NCBI GenBank assembly: GCA_964415525.1
Contig: CAYQAS010000002.1
Coordinates: 1 to 64,000 of the forward strand
From: CAZPUI01 sp964415525
GTDB taxonomy: Bacteria; Acidobacteriota; Holophagae; Holophagales; Holophagaceae
DNA length: 64,000 nt
Direction: 5' to 3'
The position numbers and the translations under genes are program-made. Each line of letters begins with the position of its first letter. Position 1 is the first letter of the stretch. Of the stretch, positions 51,405 through 59,962 are shown piece after piece. A model generated the notes under the pieces. The model did no database searches. It had not been told where the DNA came from and saw nothing but the letters and a program-made list of their open reading frames with translations.

Positions 51405-52916
51405 CTATACGTCAGGTGATTCGGAGAGTTCCCCGCCGGCGGGAAATGACGCAGGTGCTGCCGCCTTCGTGGGGCGTGCCTCAGGATCTTGCCGCCAGCA
51501 AGCCGTGCGCTTGATGCCGAGGGCAACAGGATCGAATGACATGGGTTCCTCGGAACCAAGGCGCCGCTCGTAATCCCTCAGGACCTTCACCCCGACGCCA
51601 CCCAGCAGCAGAATCGCCACGATATTCAGCCAGGCCATGAGCCCGACCCCGATGTCACCGAGTGCCCACATGAGGTTGGCAGTGCGCACGGCGCCGAAGT
51701 AGGTCATGCCCAGGAGACCCAAGCGGATCGCAGCGATGCCCCACTTGGTGTGGCGGCCCCGCAGGAGGTAGGCGACGTTGCTTTCCGCGTAGTAGCTGTA
51801 GGCCATCAGGGTGGTGAAGGCGAAGAAGAAGAGGGCTACCGCCACGAAGCCAGCACCAAAGCCCGGCAGGATCGTATCCACGGCCATCTGCGTGTACTTC
51901 GGGCCATGCTCGACCGCGGGAATGTTCGAGATAAGGAAGCCGCCCTTGCCGTCCCCCACGTTATACATCCCCGTGAGCAGCACCATGATGCCCGTGGCGG
52001 TGCAGACTCCCAGGGTGTCGACATAGACGCTGAAGGCCTGCACGAGGCCTTGCTGGGCGGGGTGGGCGACTTCGGCCGCCGCGGCGGCCTGGGGGCCGGT
52101 GCCCTGGCCCGCCTCGTTGCTGAAGATGCCGCGCTTCACGCCCCAGGTGATGGCCGAGCCCACGATGCCGCCAAACACCGCATGGCCGCCGAAAGCGCTG
52201 GCGAAGATCAGCTTCAGCATCTCCGGCACGCGCTTGATGTCGATGATGATGATCGTCAGCGCCATGAGCATGTAGCCGATGGCCATGAAGGGCACGACCA
52301 GTTCCGCCACACGGCCGATGCGCTTGGCACCGCCGAAGATGATCAGGCCCAGCAAACCGGTGGTGATGGCACCGCTCAGCCACAGGGGCATGTGGAGTGC
52401 ACTGTGGGTGGCCGTGGCGATGCTGTTGGACTGGATACCTGGCAGCAGCAGGCCGCAGCTCAGAACCGTGACCACCGCAAAGGCGATGGCGTACCACCGC
52501 TGCCCCAGCCCCCGTTCGATGTAGTAGCTGGGGCCGCCGCGGTATTCGCCATCCACCTTCTCCTTCCACACCTGGGCCAGGGCCGCCTCAATAAAGGCCG
52601 AACCAGCTCCGAGGAAGGCGATCGCCCACATCCAAAAGAGAGCGCCGGGCCCGCCCATGGCGATGGCCGTGGCCACCCCCGCGATATTGCCCGTGCCAAC
52701 CCGTCCACCCAGGGCCATGGCAAAGCCCTGAAAGCTGCTGATGCCGCTCTCGGAGGCCTGGCCCTGCCAGAGCTGCTTGACCATGTTCCGAAGGTGGCGC
52801 ACCTGGAGAAACCGTGTCCATAGGGAGAAGAAGACGCCTGCGCCGAGGCAGAGAGCGACCAGGGGCAGGCCCCACACGTAGCTATTGATGCGATCCACGA
52901 CGGCTGAGAAATCCAT
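51405..52916 (-). CDS. Alanine/glycine:cation symporter (AGCS family)
   Basis: A 503-residue Na+-coupled amino-acid carrier with about 11 helices. AGCS signatures are GGRVGTGNIAGVATAIAMGGPG (N-terminal; here the usual Asn-rich substrate loop), GGPSYYIERGLG and KRGIFSNEAGQGTGPQAAAAA. The C-terminal 45 residues are polar and longer than in most members. It lies 67 bases downstream of ftcD on the same strand, so it may be the tail of the Na+-decarboxylase operon. Confidence 0.93.
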   Translation of the reverse strand: MDFSAVVDRINSYVWGLPLVALCLGAGVFFSLWTRFLQVRHLRNMVKQLWQGQASESGISSFQGFAMALGGRVGTGNIAGVATAIAMGGPGALFWMWAIAFLGAGSAFIEAALAQVWKEKVDGEYRGGPSYYIERGLGQRWYAIAFAVVTVLSCGLLLPGIQSNSIATATHSALHMPLWLSGAITTGLLGLIIFGGAKRIGRVAELVVPFMAIGYMLMALTIIIIDIKRVPEMLKLIFASAFGGHAVFGGIVGSAITWGVKRGIFSNEAGQGTGPQAAAAAEVAHPAQQGLVQAFSVYVDTLGVCTATGIMVLLTGMYNVGDGKGGFLISNIPAVEHGPKYTQMAVDTILPGFGAGFVAVALFFFAFTTLMAYSYYAESNVAYLLRGRHTKWGIAAIRLGLLGMTYFGAVRTANLMWALGDIGVGLMAWLNIVAILLLGGVGVKVLRDYERRLGSEEPMSFDPVALGIKRTACWRQDPEARPTKAAAPASFPAGGELSESPDV

Positions 52917-52983
52917 GGCGACTCCAGCGATGGGTTAGATGCATGAGGGGATTGAGTCAGGTCCAAACCCAGGCGGAAGGGTT

Positions 52984-53904
52984 TCAACCTTGGAACCTGG
53001 CATCCACCAGGCGGTTCAGTTTCTGCTCCAGCAGGTGCTCCGGTGCGAACTCGCTGATCTGGAGGTAGTGCAACGCGCTCTCAAGGAGCGCTCCCTGGGG
53101 TACAAGCCCGATCGTCTCGACCTTGCTGATGTTGGCTCCAAATCGCCGAAGTTCGGTCTTGATGGCCTCAAGGATGCGGTAGAGGGGAGTCGCCGTGTAG
53201 TTGCCCACGGTGACGTTGAGCAAGGCCAGATTCCGTTGTCGATCGAGGCCTGGATAGAACTTCACATTGGGCATGCCTGTGGTGGGACTCATAAGGGTCT
53301 GCGCGACCCACACGGCGGCCTCCTCGTTTGGCGTATTGAGGTAGGCCTTGAAGTTCACAAGGGGGAACCGGGCTCCGATGATGGTGGCGCCACGATCTTC
53401 GGGGAACGCCTCCGGGCCAAAGTCGGGCTTCCAGGTGGGATCCGCCATTTTCGCGGCGAAGCCTTCGTACTCCCCCTCGCGGATGTTCTCAATGTCCCGC
53501 CGCAGCGGATGACGGGCACTCTCATAGGCGAGATAGACGGGGAGCTGAAAACGTTTCGCCACTTCTTCCGCGAACTCCGTGGACCAGGCGACGACCTCCT
53601 CGATGGCGACATCCTTCACCGCCACGAAGGGGAAAGCATCCACGGCGCCGATGCGGGGGTATTCCCCCTGGTGCAGGCGCATGTCCACCCGCTTGAGAAC
53701 CTCCTCATAGAGCACGAAACCGCCCTCGAAGATGGCTTCTTTGCCGCCGGTGAAGGACAACACGGTGCGGTTGCGGGAGGCGTCCATGGCGACATCCAGC
53801 ACCAACAGGCCCGGCACGGCCTCCAGCTTCGCCTTCAGGTCCTCGATGAAAGCCGCAGAACGGCCTTCGCTGATGTTCGGCACGACGGTGATGATGCGAG
53901 TCAT
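52984..53904 (-). CDS. ftcD: Glutamate formimidoyltransferase
   Basis: A 306-residue enzyme that transfers the formimino group from formiminoglutamate to tetrahydrofolate in histidine degradation. It matches the formiminotransferase N- and C-subdomains: VVPNISEGR, DASRNRTVLSFTG, HQGEYPRIGAVDAFPFV, YLAYESARHPLRRDIENIREGEYEG, and LVPQGALLESALHYLQI. It is monofunctional (no cyclodeaminase). It lies 15 bases after the decarboxylase beta-subunit gene, an unusual neighbour. No hut genes are in the window. Confidence 0.93.
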   Translation of the reverse strand: MTRIITVVPNISEGRSAAFIEDLKAKLEAVPGLLVLDVAMDASRNRTVLSFTGGKEAIFEGGFVLYEEVLKRVDMRLHQGEYPRIGAVDAFPFVAVKDVAIEEVVAWSTEFAEEVAKRFQLPVYLAYESARHPLRRDIENIREGEYEGFAAKMADPTWKPDFGPEAFPEDRGATIIGARFPLVNFKAYLNTPNEEAAVWVAQTLMSPTTGMPNVKFYPGLDRQRNLALLNVTVGNYTATPLYRILEAIKTELRRFGANISKVETIGLVPQGALLESALHYLQISEFAPEHLLEQKLNRLVDARFQG

Positions 53905-53919
53905 GATCCAGTCCTTTGC

Positions 53920-55656
53920 CTAGAAGAGTCCGAGAAAGACGCCCGCCGCGATGGCGGAGCCGATGACACCGGCCACATTGGGGCCCATGGCGTGCTGGAG
54001 CAGATAGTTCGTGGGATCCTCCGCCTGGCCCACCATGTGCACCACGCGAGCGGAGTCGGGTACGGCGCTTACGCCAGCCGCACCGATCAAGGGATTCATC
54101 TTCTCCTTGGTGAACAGGTTCATCAGCTTGGCGAAGAGGACACCGCCGGCGGTGGCGCTGGCGAAGGCGAGGCAGCCCAGGGCGAAGATCATCACGGACT
54201 GGGGCTTCAGGAACACCTGGGCACTGGTGGAGGCGCCCACGCCGATGCCCACCATGATGGTGCAGATGTCCAGGATGGCCCCGGCACCGGTCTTGGCAAG
54301 ACGGTTGGTGACGCCGCTCTCTTTCAGCAGGTTGCCGAAGAAGAGCATGCCCAGCAGGGGCAGACCGCCGGGGGCTACGAGGCAGGTGACGATCATGCCC
54401 ATGATGGGGAAGGCGATCTTCTCGAACTTGCTCACCTTGCGGCCCGGCTTCATGCGGATCAGACGCTCCTCGCGGCTCGTGAGCAGCTTCATGATGGGCG
54501 GCTGGATGATGGGCACCATGGCCATGTAGCTATAGGCCGCGATGGCAATGGGACCGATAAGACTCGGGGCCAGGCGACCCGCCGTGAAGATGGCGGTGGG
54601 GCCGTCTGCGCCACCGATGATGCCGATGGAGGCCGCGCTCTGCGGGCTGAAACCTAGGGCCAGCGCTCCCAGGAAGGTCGCGAAAATTCCGACCTGCGCG
54701 GCGGCCCCGAGCAGAAGGCTCTTGGGGTTCGAGAGCAGGGCGCTGAAGTCCGTCATGGCCCCCACCCCCAGGAAGATGAGCGGCGGGAAAAGACCGCTCT
54801 TCACCCCGGCGTAGATCATCCCCATCACGGAATTGCCGCTGGTGTTGAAGGTGTACTCGTGGGTCACCGGATCGATCATGTAGACCGATACGCTGTTGAA
54901 GATGGAGATGGGCATGGGCATGTTGCCGAGCACGATGCCGAATCCGATGGGCACCAAGAGCAGCGGCTCGTAGTCCTTGGCGATGGCCAGATACAGGAAC
55001 AGCAATCCGACGCAGATCATGATCAGGTTCGGGAAGGTCATGTTGGCGAAGCCGCTTCCGATGATGATCTGGTCGATGTAGCTGTCGATGCGCCCGCTCT
55101 TCACATCCTTGGGGAAGTTGCCCACGGCGAACTGCGTGACGTAGCCCAGGCTCTCGGTCTGGCCGGTGGTCACGATGGAGAAGATGCCCCCCACGGCGCC
55201 GTCGGTGCGATACAGGTTGCCCTTGGCGGCGCGCTTCAACTTGCCCCCGGGGATCTGTTCCAGGCCCTTATCGAGGACGAAGTAGTTGGTGGACGTCTCC
55301 TCCGTGAATTTGAGGTAGCCCATGTTCAGTTCGGGGATTTCGAGGTGGTCCACGTCTTTGACGGTCTTGCCAGGGGCGAGGGTCTGAACGCGGGCCACGG
55401 TCTCGAAGTCGTCGGCGTGGATGGTCAGGAATCGACCGATCTTCGCGCCGAGCGGATCCACGAGGTCCCCACGGGTGGCTTGACTCTTGGTGAGGTCGGC
55501 CACACCCTGGAAGTCATTCTTGAGGCCGTGCTGCTTGCCCTTGGTGAAGCGGATGTAGACCGCGGTGTCCTCAAAGCGGACCCCGAAGACAGGCTTTTCG
55601 GCCCCCTGCAAAGGCAACAGGCAAAGGGCGAAGAGGAAGAGGAGCAATCGTTTCAA
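53920..55656 (-). CDS. Na+-translocating decarboxylase beta subunit with N-terminal exported domain
   Basis: A 578-residue membrane subunit (OadB/GcdB/MmdB type) that couples decarboxylation of carboxybiotin to Na+ export. The C-terminal 370 residues carry the family: MIYAGVKSGLFPPLIFLGVGAMTDF, GIIGGADGPTAIF with the Na+-binding Asp, GNLLKESGVTNRL, and GVSAVPDSARV. Unusually, a signal peptide (MKRLLLFLFALCLLPLQGAE) and about 180 extra residues precede the first core helix, which gives a large periplasmic domain. Common subunits have 375-430 residues. Confidence 0.9.
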   Translation of the reverse strand: MKRLLLFLFALCLLPLQGAEKPVFGVRFEDTAVYIRFTKGKQHGLKNDFQGVADLTKSQATRGDLVDPLGAKIGRFLTIHADDFETVARVQTLAPGKTVKDVDHLEIPELNMGYLKFTEETSTNYFVLDKGLEQIPGGKLKRAAKGNLYRTDGAVGGIFSIVTTGQTESLGYVTQFAVGNFPKDVKSGRIDSYIDQIIIGSGFANMTFPNLIMICVGLLFLYLAIAKDYEPLLLVPIGFGIVLGNMPMPISIFNSVSVYMIDPVTHEYTFNTSGNSVMGMIYAGVKSGLFPPLIFLGVGAMTDFSALLSNPKSLLLGAAAQVGIFATFLGALALGFSPQSAASIGIIGGADGPTAIFTAGRLAPSLIGPIAIAAYSYMAMVPIIQPPIMKLLTSREERLIRMKPGRKVSKFEKIAFPIMGMIVTCLVAPGGLPLLGMLFFGNLLKESGVTNRLAKTGAGAILDICTIMVGIGVGASTSAQVFLKPQSVMIFALGCLAFASATAGGVLFAKLMNLFTKEKMNPLIGAAGVSAVPDSARVVHMVGQAEDPTNYLLQHAMGPNVAGVIGSAIAAGVFLGLF

Positions 55657-55666
55657 GTCAGCTCCC

Positions 55667-56140
55667 CTACATCGTTGTCATCTGGGGCCGGGCGATCTCC
55701 ACCAGAAGGTCGCCTTCGCCCACGTTGTCACCCTCGCGCACGAACACCTTGGTGACGGTGCCGCTGAAGGGCGCGGGCATGGGGTTTTCCATCTTCATGG
55801 CCTCCATCACCAGCAGGACCTGGCCGGCCTGGACGGTGGCGCCTTCCTGGGTCTTCATCTGGAAGATGGAGCCCGGCATGGGGGCGATGATGGCCCCGTC
55901 CCCGGCAGCTACCACGGAGCGCTTGGGGGCCGGGGACGAGGCAGCGGAGACCACCGGCGCTGCGGCAGCCGGTGCGTGGCTCGTGCGGGCTTCGCTTGCG
56001 GGTACCACGCGCCGCCCGACGTTGGCCAACTCCACGTGGTATTCCTTGCCGTCCACCACCACCAGGGCGCGTTCGGAAGTGAGTTCCTTCACTTCGGCCT
56101 TGTACTCGCGGCCGCCGATGTTCATGACGTGCTGACTCAT
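55667..56140 (-). CDS. Biotin carboxyl carrier subunit of Na+-pumping decarboxylase
   Basis: A 157-residue biotin carrier. The biotinylation motif EAMKMEN has target K116. An N-terminal 45-residue domain (YKAEVKELTSERALVVVDGKEY-like) is followed by an Ala/Pro-rich hinge (about 50-78) and the barrel-sandwich biotinyl domain. It shuttles CO2 from the carboxyltransferase to the beta subunit. It lies between the gamma- and beta-subunit genes. Confidence 0.94.
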   Translation of the reverse strand: MSQHVMNIGGREYKAEVKELTSERALVVVDGKEYHVELANVGRRVVPASEARTSHAPAAAAPVVSAASSPAPKRSVVAAGDGAIIAPMPGSIFQMKTQEGATVQAGQVLLVMEAMKMENPMPAPFSGTVTKVFVREGDNVGEGDLLVEIARPQMTTM

Positions 56141-56157
56141 GGCTTGGTTTCCTATGG

Positions 56158-56469
56158 CTAGCGGACGATGGTGAGTCGCTGACCGGGCCGGCCCTGGTAC
56201 AGGCGGCGTTCGATTTCGAGGGTGGTGGCGATGACCGCCAGAACATCGGGGGGGATGGGCTCGGCAACGTGTGCGGGCGTCGCGGCCCTTTCGACATCAA
56301 CTGGCGCGGCTGCTACGGGTGCCGTCTCTGTGGTGCTGTGTGCCCCATCCCAGGTGATGTTGCGGGAAAGGCGGTTGAAGAAATTGATGAACGCGATGCA
56401 AAGAATGAGGCCAATGAAGACGACCACGATTCCGAGCAGCGTGATGAGCCAGGCTTCTCCTTGATTCAA
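56158..56469 (-). CDS. Na+-pumping decarboxylase gamma subunit (OadG-like)
   Basis: 103 residues with one N-terminal helix (GEAWLITLLGIVVVFIGLIL, residues 4-23), a Pro/Ala linker and a C-terminal segment, the plan of OadG/MmdC-type subunits that hold the complex at the membrane. It starts 10 bases after the carboxyltransferase stop. Confidence 0.87.
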   Translation of the reverse strand: MNQGEAWLITLLGIVVVFIGLILCIAFINFFNRLSRNITWDGAHSTTETAPVAAAPVDVERAATPAHVAEPIPPDVLAVIATTLEIERRLYQGRPGQRLTIVR

Positions 56470-56478
56470 GGCTCACCT

Positions 56479-58029
56479 CTACAAGGGAATGTTGCTGTGC
56501 TTGCAGCGGGGGTTGCTGTCGTCCTTCTTGGCCAGCATCTCCAGGGCTTTGACGATGCGGAAGCGCGTGTTCGCGGGCTTGATCACATCGTCGATGTAGC
56601 CCTTTTTCGCAGCGGCGAAGGGGGTGGCGAAGAGGTTCGCGTAGCGTTCCTTGAGCTCGGCGGCCTTGGCGGTGACGTCTTCAGCGGCGTCCAGCTCCTT
56701 CTTGTAGATGATCTCCACCGCGCCGTCCGGCCCCATCACGGCGATCTCGGCGGTGGGCCAGGCATAGTTCAAATCACCCCGCAGGTGCTTGGAGCTCATG
56801 ACGCAGTAGGCGCCGCCGTATGCCTTGCGCAGGATCACCGTGACCTTGGGCACCGTGGCTTCGGCGAACGCGAACAGCAGCTTGGCGCCGTTGCGGATGA
56901 TGCCGCCGTATTCCTGGCTGGTGCCGGGCATGAAGCCGGGTACGTCCTCCAGGGTGACGAGTGGGATGTTGAAGCTGTCGCAAAAGCGCACGAAACGGGC
57001 GCCCTTGATGGAGGCGTTGTTGTCCAGCACGCCCGCCATCACCTTGGGCTGGTTGGCGACGATGCCGACGGGGCGGCCGTTGAAGCGTGCAAAGCCCACC
57101 ACCAGGTTTGGCGCGAAGGCTTCGTGCACTTCCAAGAAGTCCGCGTTGTCCACAATGCTCTGGATGACATCCTTCACGTCATAGGGCTTGTTGGCCTCAT
57201 CCGGTAGGACATGGTTCAGCTCAGGAGTGAGCCGGTCGCCGGGATCGGTGCAGGGGTCGAGGGGTGGCTTCTCCTGATAGTTCGAGGGCAGGAAGGAGAT
57301 CAGCCGTCGGGTGTGGGCGAGGGCTTCGTCTTCCGTCTGGGCCACGAAGTGCGCCACACCGCTCTTGGTGCTGTGGATGGAAGCGCCGCCGAGCTGCTCG
57401 GTGGTGACATCTTCCCGAGTCACCTGCTTCACCACCTTCGGCCCCGTCAGGAACATGTAGCTGTTCCCCTGGGTCATGGTCACGAAGTCGGTGATGGCGG
57501 GGCTGTAGACTGCGCCCCCCGCGCAGGGCCCCAGGATCAGGCTGATTTGGGGCACGACGCCGCTGCTGAGGACATTGCGCAGGAAGATGTCGGAGTACCC
57601 GGCCAGGGCGTCCACACCTTCCTGGATGCGGGCGCCGCCGCTGTCGTTGAGGCCGATGATTGGGGCGCCCACCTTGACGGCAAGATCCATGATTTTGCAG
57701 ATCTTCTCCGCGAAAGCCTTGGAGAGGCTGCCGCCAAAGATGGTGAAGTCCTGGCTGAAGACGAACACCAGACGACCATCGATGGTGCCGTGCCCGGTGA
57801 TGACACCATCCGTCAGGGGCTGCTCCTGTTCCATCCCAAAGTCGGTGCAGCGGTGGGTGACGAAGATGTCGAATTCTTCGAAGCTGCCCTCGTCCAGCAG
57901 CTTTTCGATGCGCTCCCGGGCAGTGTATTTGCCCTGGTCATGCTGTTTCTGGATGCGCTTCTCGCCGCCAGCGGCGCGCGCCTTCTCGCGGAGATTCGCG
58001 AGGTCGAGGATCTTGTGCTCAAGGGACAT
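56479..58029 (-). CDS. mmdA: Carboxyltransferase (methylmalonyl-CoA decarboxylase alpha / PccB type)
   Basis: A 516-residue acyl-CoA carboxyltransferase. Crotonase-like halves carry DSGGARIQEG, LILGPCAGGAVYSPA, DVPGFMPGTSQEYGGIIRNGAKLLFA, and KAYGGAYCVMSSKHL, and it ends CKHSNIPL as in PccB/MmdA. Together with the downstream gamma, biotin-carrier and beta genes it forms a complete Na+-translocating decarboxylase. Methylmalonyl-CoA is the most likely substrate. Glutaconyl-CoA is less likely because GcdA is more distant. Confidence 0.93.
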   Translation of the reverse strand: MSLEHKILDLANLREKARAAGGEKRIQKQHDQGKYTARERIEKLLDEGSFEEFDIFVTHRCTDFGMEQEQPLTDGVITGHGTIDGRLVFVFSQDFTIFGGSLSKAFAEKICKIMDLAVKVGAPIIGLNDSGGARIQEGVDALAGYSDIFLRNVLSSGVVPQISLILGPCAGGAVYSPAITDFVTMTQGNSYMFLTGPKVVKQVTREDVTTEQLGGASIHSTKSGVAHFVAQTEDEALAHTRRLISFLPSNYQEKPPLDPCTDPGDRLTPELNHVLPDEANKPYDVKDVIQSIVDNADFLEVHEAFAPNLVVGFARFNGRPVGIVANQPKVMAGVLDNNASIKGARFVRFCDSFNIPLVTLEDVPGFMPGTSQEYGGIIRNGAKLLFAFAEATVPKVTVILRKAYGGAYCVMSSKHLRGDLNYAWPTAEIAVMGPDGAVEIIYKKELDAAEDVTAKAAELKERYANLFATPFAAAKKGYIDDVIKPANTRFRIVKALEMLAKKDDSNPRCKHSNIPL

Positions 58030-58088
58030 GGGGTGCTGGCTCCGAATGAAGGACTGAAAAGGTCGGCACAGGGGAGCAGCAGGGATGG

Positions 58089-58739
58089 TTAACCGTCGCG
58101 GTGGGACGGCGATTCATACATTCCTGCCGATGAAGCAGTGCGCAGGCGCTCCATCAACCCCTTCCGCCCGACACCCGACCCCAACGGGGTTGGCATCCTT
58201 GAAGAGAACGGCTCCAGCTCTTGGGGCGTTCCGCCCGTGGGCACTGGGATGTCCGCCAAGGCGAGAAGGTCGAACTCCCGCGCGGGAGAACCAAATACAG
58301 CGAGGGGGCGGGGCGTTCTCCAGTGAATCTCCAGGAACCCGAGCGCGACCACGAGCGGTGAGAGCGGCTCGTTCTCGTGGCTGCGCACCTGCTTCTGCAC
58401 TTCCAGCCACTCGGTATAGGCATCGTCACGTGCCCAGGAGGCCGATCCTTGGAGATGGTGAAGGGTCTGGCCCCCAGCGCACACGAGGTGATGGGGCATG
58501 AGATCCAGATGCCCGTCTATCCATGCTTGAGCAAGGTCAGGCTCGACGTGGGAGACCAAGGTCAGACAGATCTCGGGATGGCAGGCCAGCCACTGCTCGA
58601 GCTGCCTGAATCCAGGCTGTTCTCGTGGCTTCGCTGTCCACGCGGTTTCCAGGCCTGCCATTAAATGCAGTCGCGGCCGCAAACCTTCGTCTGGCGCTTG
58701 AGAGGAGTGAGTCCCCGGTTCTCGGGATAGGACGGCCAC
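58089..58739 (-). CDS. Degenerate HAD-fold (sucrose-phosphatase-like) protein 3
   Basis: About 216 residues from the GTG at 58739, chosen because GGAGG lies eight bases upstream; ATG 58754 overlaps that site. Parallels with the proteins at 33287 and 33846: RPRLHLMAGLETAW at motif I (Asp lost), WLACHPEICLTLVSHVEPDL at motif II, HHLVCAGGQTLHHLQG, and PLAVFGSPAREFDLLALADIPV at motif IV (GDSGND lost). Like them it directly follows a copy of the structured RNA. No other gene follows in its direction except the convergently placed end of the decarboxylase operon region. Confidence 0.62.
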   Translation of the reverse strand: MAVLSREPGTHSSQAPDEGLRPRLHLMAGLETAWTAKPREQPGFRQLEQWLACHPEICLTLVSHVEPDLAQAWIDGHLDLMPHHLVCAGGQTLHHLQGSASWARDDAYTEWLEVQKQVRSHENEPLSPLVVALGFLEIHWRTPRPLAVFGSPAREFDLLALADIPVPTGGTPQELEPFSSRMPTPLGSGVGRKGLMERLRTASSAGMYESPSHRDG

Positions 58740-58754
58740 AGGAAATACCTCCAT

Positions 58755-58828
58755 GCGCTGATGAGCGCGGGAGGTAAGCGGCCCGACTTACCCAAACACC
58801 TGCATCGCAGAGACGATGCACCCCTTGA
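58755..58828 (-). promoter_or_regulatory. Structured cis-regulatory RNA, copy 3
   Basis: On the minus strand: GGGG, P1 (TGCATCG/CGATGCA, loop TCTCT with closing pair), GG, linker TGTTTG, P2 (GGTAAG/CTTACC) closing TCGGGCCG. Then the hairpin GCGCT-CATC-AGCGC (58768-58755) lies directly before the ribosome-binding site. The signature bases are identical to copies 1 and 2, while both stems have different sequences that still pair. Confidence 0.72.
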
Positions 58829-59564
58829 GAGAACGTGGTTCAAGGCAATCTTAGGGCAAATCCGGCGGGTCACCTACCGGTGGAATTGCATGCTGCCCGG
58901 AAGGGATGGAAAGCCCGAGAAGCAACCCAGGCAGTGCCCTCAGCACAACGCGTTAATTGATCGAGATCGTGATGCCTTCCTTCGAGTCGCATCATGAGCC
59001 CATGTCACCTCTGCTGGGTGTTCGGCCTTGAGCCCTCTCCGCAGTTCGCAAGGGAGGCCAACGAGCCTCCCTTGTCGTGTCCCCTGCTGGTCTGTCCCGG
59101 CCCGTCGCCCCCTCGCCTGACCGGGGGGCGATGGGACGGGGCTGGCGCGCGCAGCGCCTCCGCTTCCATCGATGCATGCACCGAACGGCAGCTCGGACCC
59201 GAGGAGCAGGAAGGCCAGCGGCCCGGAGCCGTGCCAGGCGACCTGGCGCGGTTCTTGTCCTCGGGGGCCGTGGACGGCTCCGGGAGGGTGTTCCGAATTC
59301 CACTTACGGCGATTCGTTATCCGGCTGGAACCGGATATCCCTCCTTGGTTCAGCCAGAAACAAGCAACCCGCTAAGGCCGCAAAACAGGATAAGCATCAA
59401 CCAAGCTATTCAAAGTGAACCACTTCCAATCGATTACCCTGTATTTTTAACTTGATTATCCAACCTAAGCCCCTATGCTGACTCGCGACCAGGAGATCTG
59501 ACTGGGCGGGCCGCCGAGTGGCCCCCTTGGCCCAGCCATACCTGCCCGCCTACAGGAGGCCGCG
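58829..59564. other. Gene-poor stretch at the boundary to an accessory region
   Basis: About 735 bases without a convincing gene. Frames present are Pro/Arg-rich and lack start signals. A ten-base-pair hairpin (CAAGGGAGGC/GCCTCCCTTG, 59049-59074) lies in it. The part 59340-59480 is clearly richer in A/T than the surroundings. The composition change and the phage-like genes to the right suggest the edge of an inserted element, but I could not find paired attachment sites within the window. Confidence 0.5.
59452..59479 (+). promoter_or_regulatory. Promoter upstream of the excisionase-like gene
   Basis: TTGATT (59452-59457), 16-base spacer, TATGCT (59474-59479), in an A/T-rich patch about 85 bases before the ATG at 59565. 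Confidence 0.5.
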
Positions 59565-59879
59565 ATGACCATGAACCCCGAAGCCCCTCGCCGCAAGTCC
59601 CACGGCCCGCGGCTCGTGAAGGCCGAGCCCCAGCACATCTGGATCACCGTCGCGCAGCTGATCGAACTCTACGGCTATTCGAAAACATACTGGTATCTAC
59701 ATCGGGAAGAAGGTACCGGGCCCGAATTCGCGGTCATGGGCGGACACGGCATCCTCTACCGGCAGGATCTCGTGGAGGCCTGGTTTGCCTCCCGCTTGGT
59801 TCGGGGTATCCATGACGCAAAGTACCGCGCCCTTAAACGATGGAAATCGCTAAGTAATTTGGATCCGCCTTCGGATTAG
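59565..59879 (+). CDS. Excisionase/AlpA-like helix-turn-helix protein
   Basis: A 104-residue basic protein. Residues about 24-75 form a winged helix-turn-helix of the excisionase/HTH_17 kind (WITVAQLIELYGYSKTYWY, then GILYRQDLVEAWFASR). Such proteins direct excision or act as regulators of integrated elements. AGGAGG precedes the ATG. No integrase gene is in the window, so it could be beyond the right edge or absent. Confidence 0.68.
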   Translation: MTMNPEAPRRKSHGPRLVKAEPQHIWITVAQLIELYGYSKTYWYLHREEGTGPEFAVMGGHGILYRQDLVEAWFASRLVRGIHDAKYRALKRWKSLSNLDPPSD

Positions 59880-59882
59880 GCC

Positions 59883-59962
59883 GCAGTGGCCGTTGATCAC
59901 CGGCCACTGCCTCTCCTGAGATCCGCCCCTGCGACCACCGAACCTCCCCATCCGGGGAGGTT
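59883..59962. terminator. Two hairpins between convergent accessory genes
   Basis: First stem GCAGTGGCCG/CGGCCACTGC (59883-59910), four bases after the excisionase-like stop. Second stem AACCTCCCC/GGGGAGGTT (59941-59962), abutting the stop of the convergent gene. Each is positioned to end one of the two transcripts. Confidence 0.7.

Noticed and set aside
58994..59455. 153-codon plus-strand frame in the gene-poor stretch
   Set aside because: Low-complexity Pro/Arg-rich translation, no ribosome-binding site, frame crosses a hairpin and the A/T-rich promoter patch.
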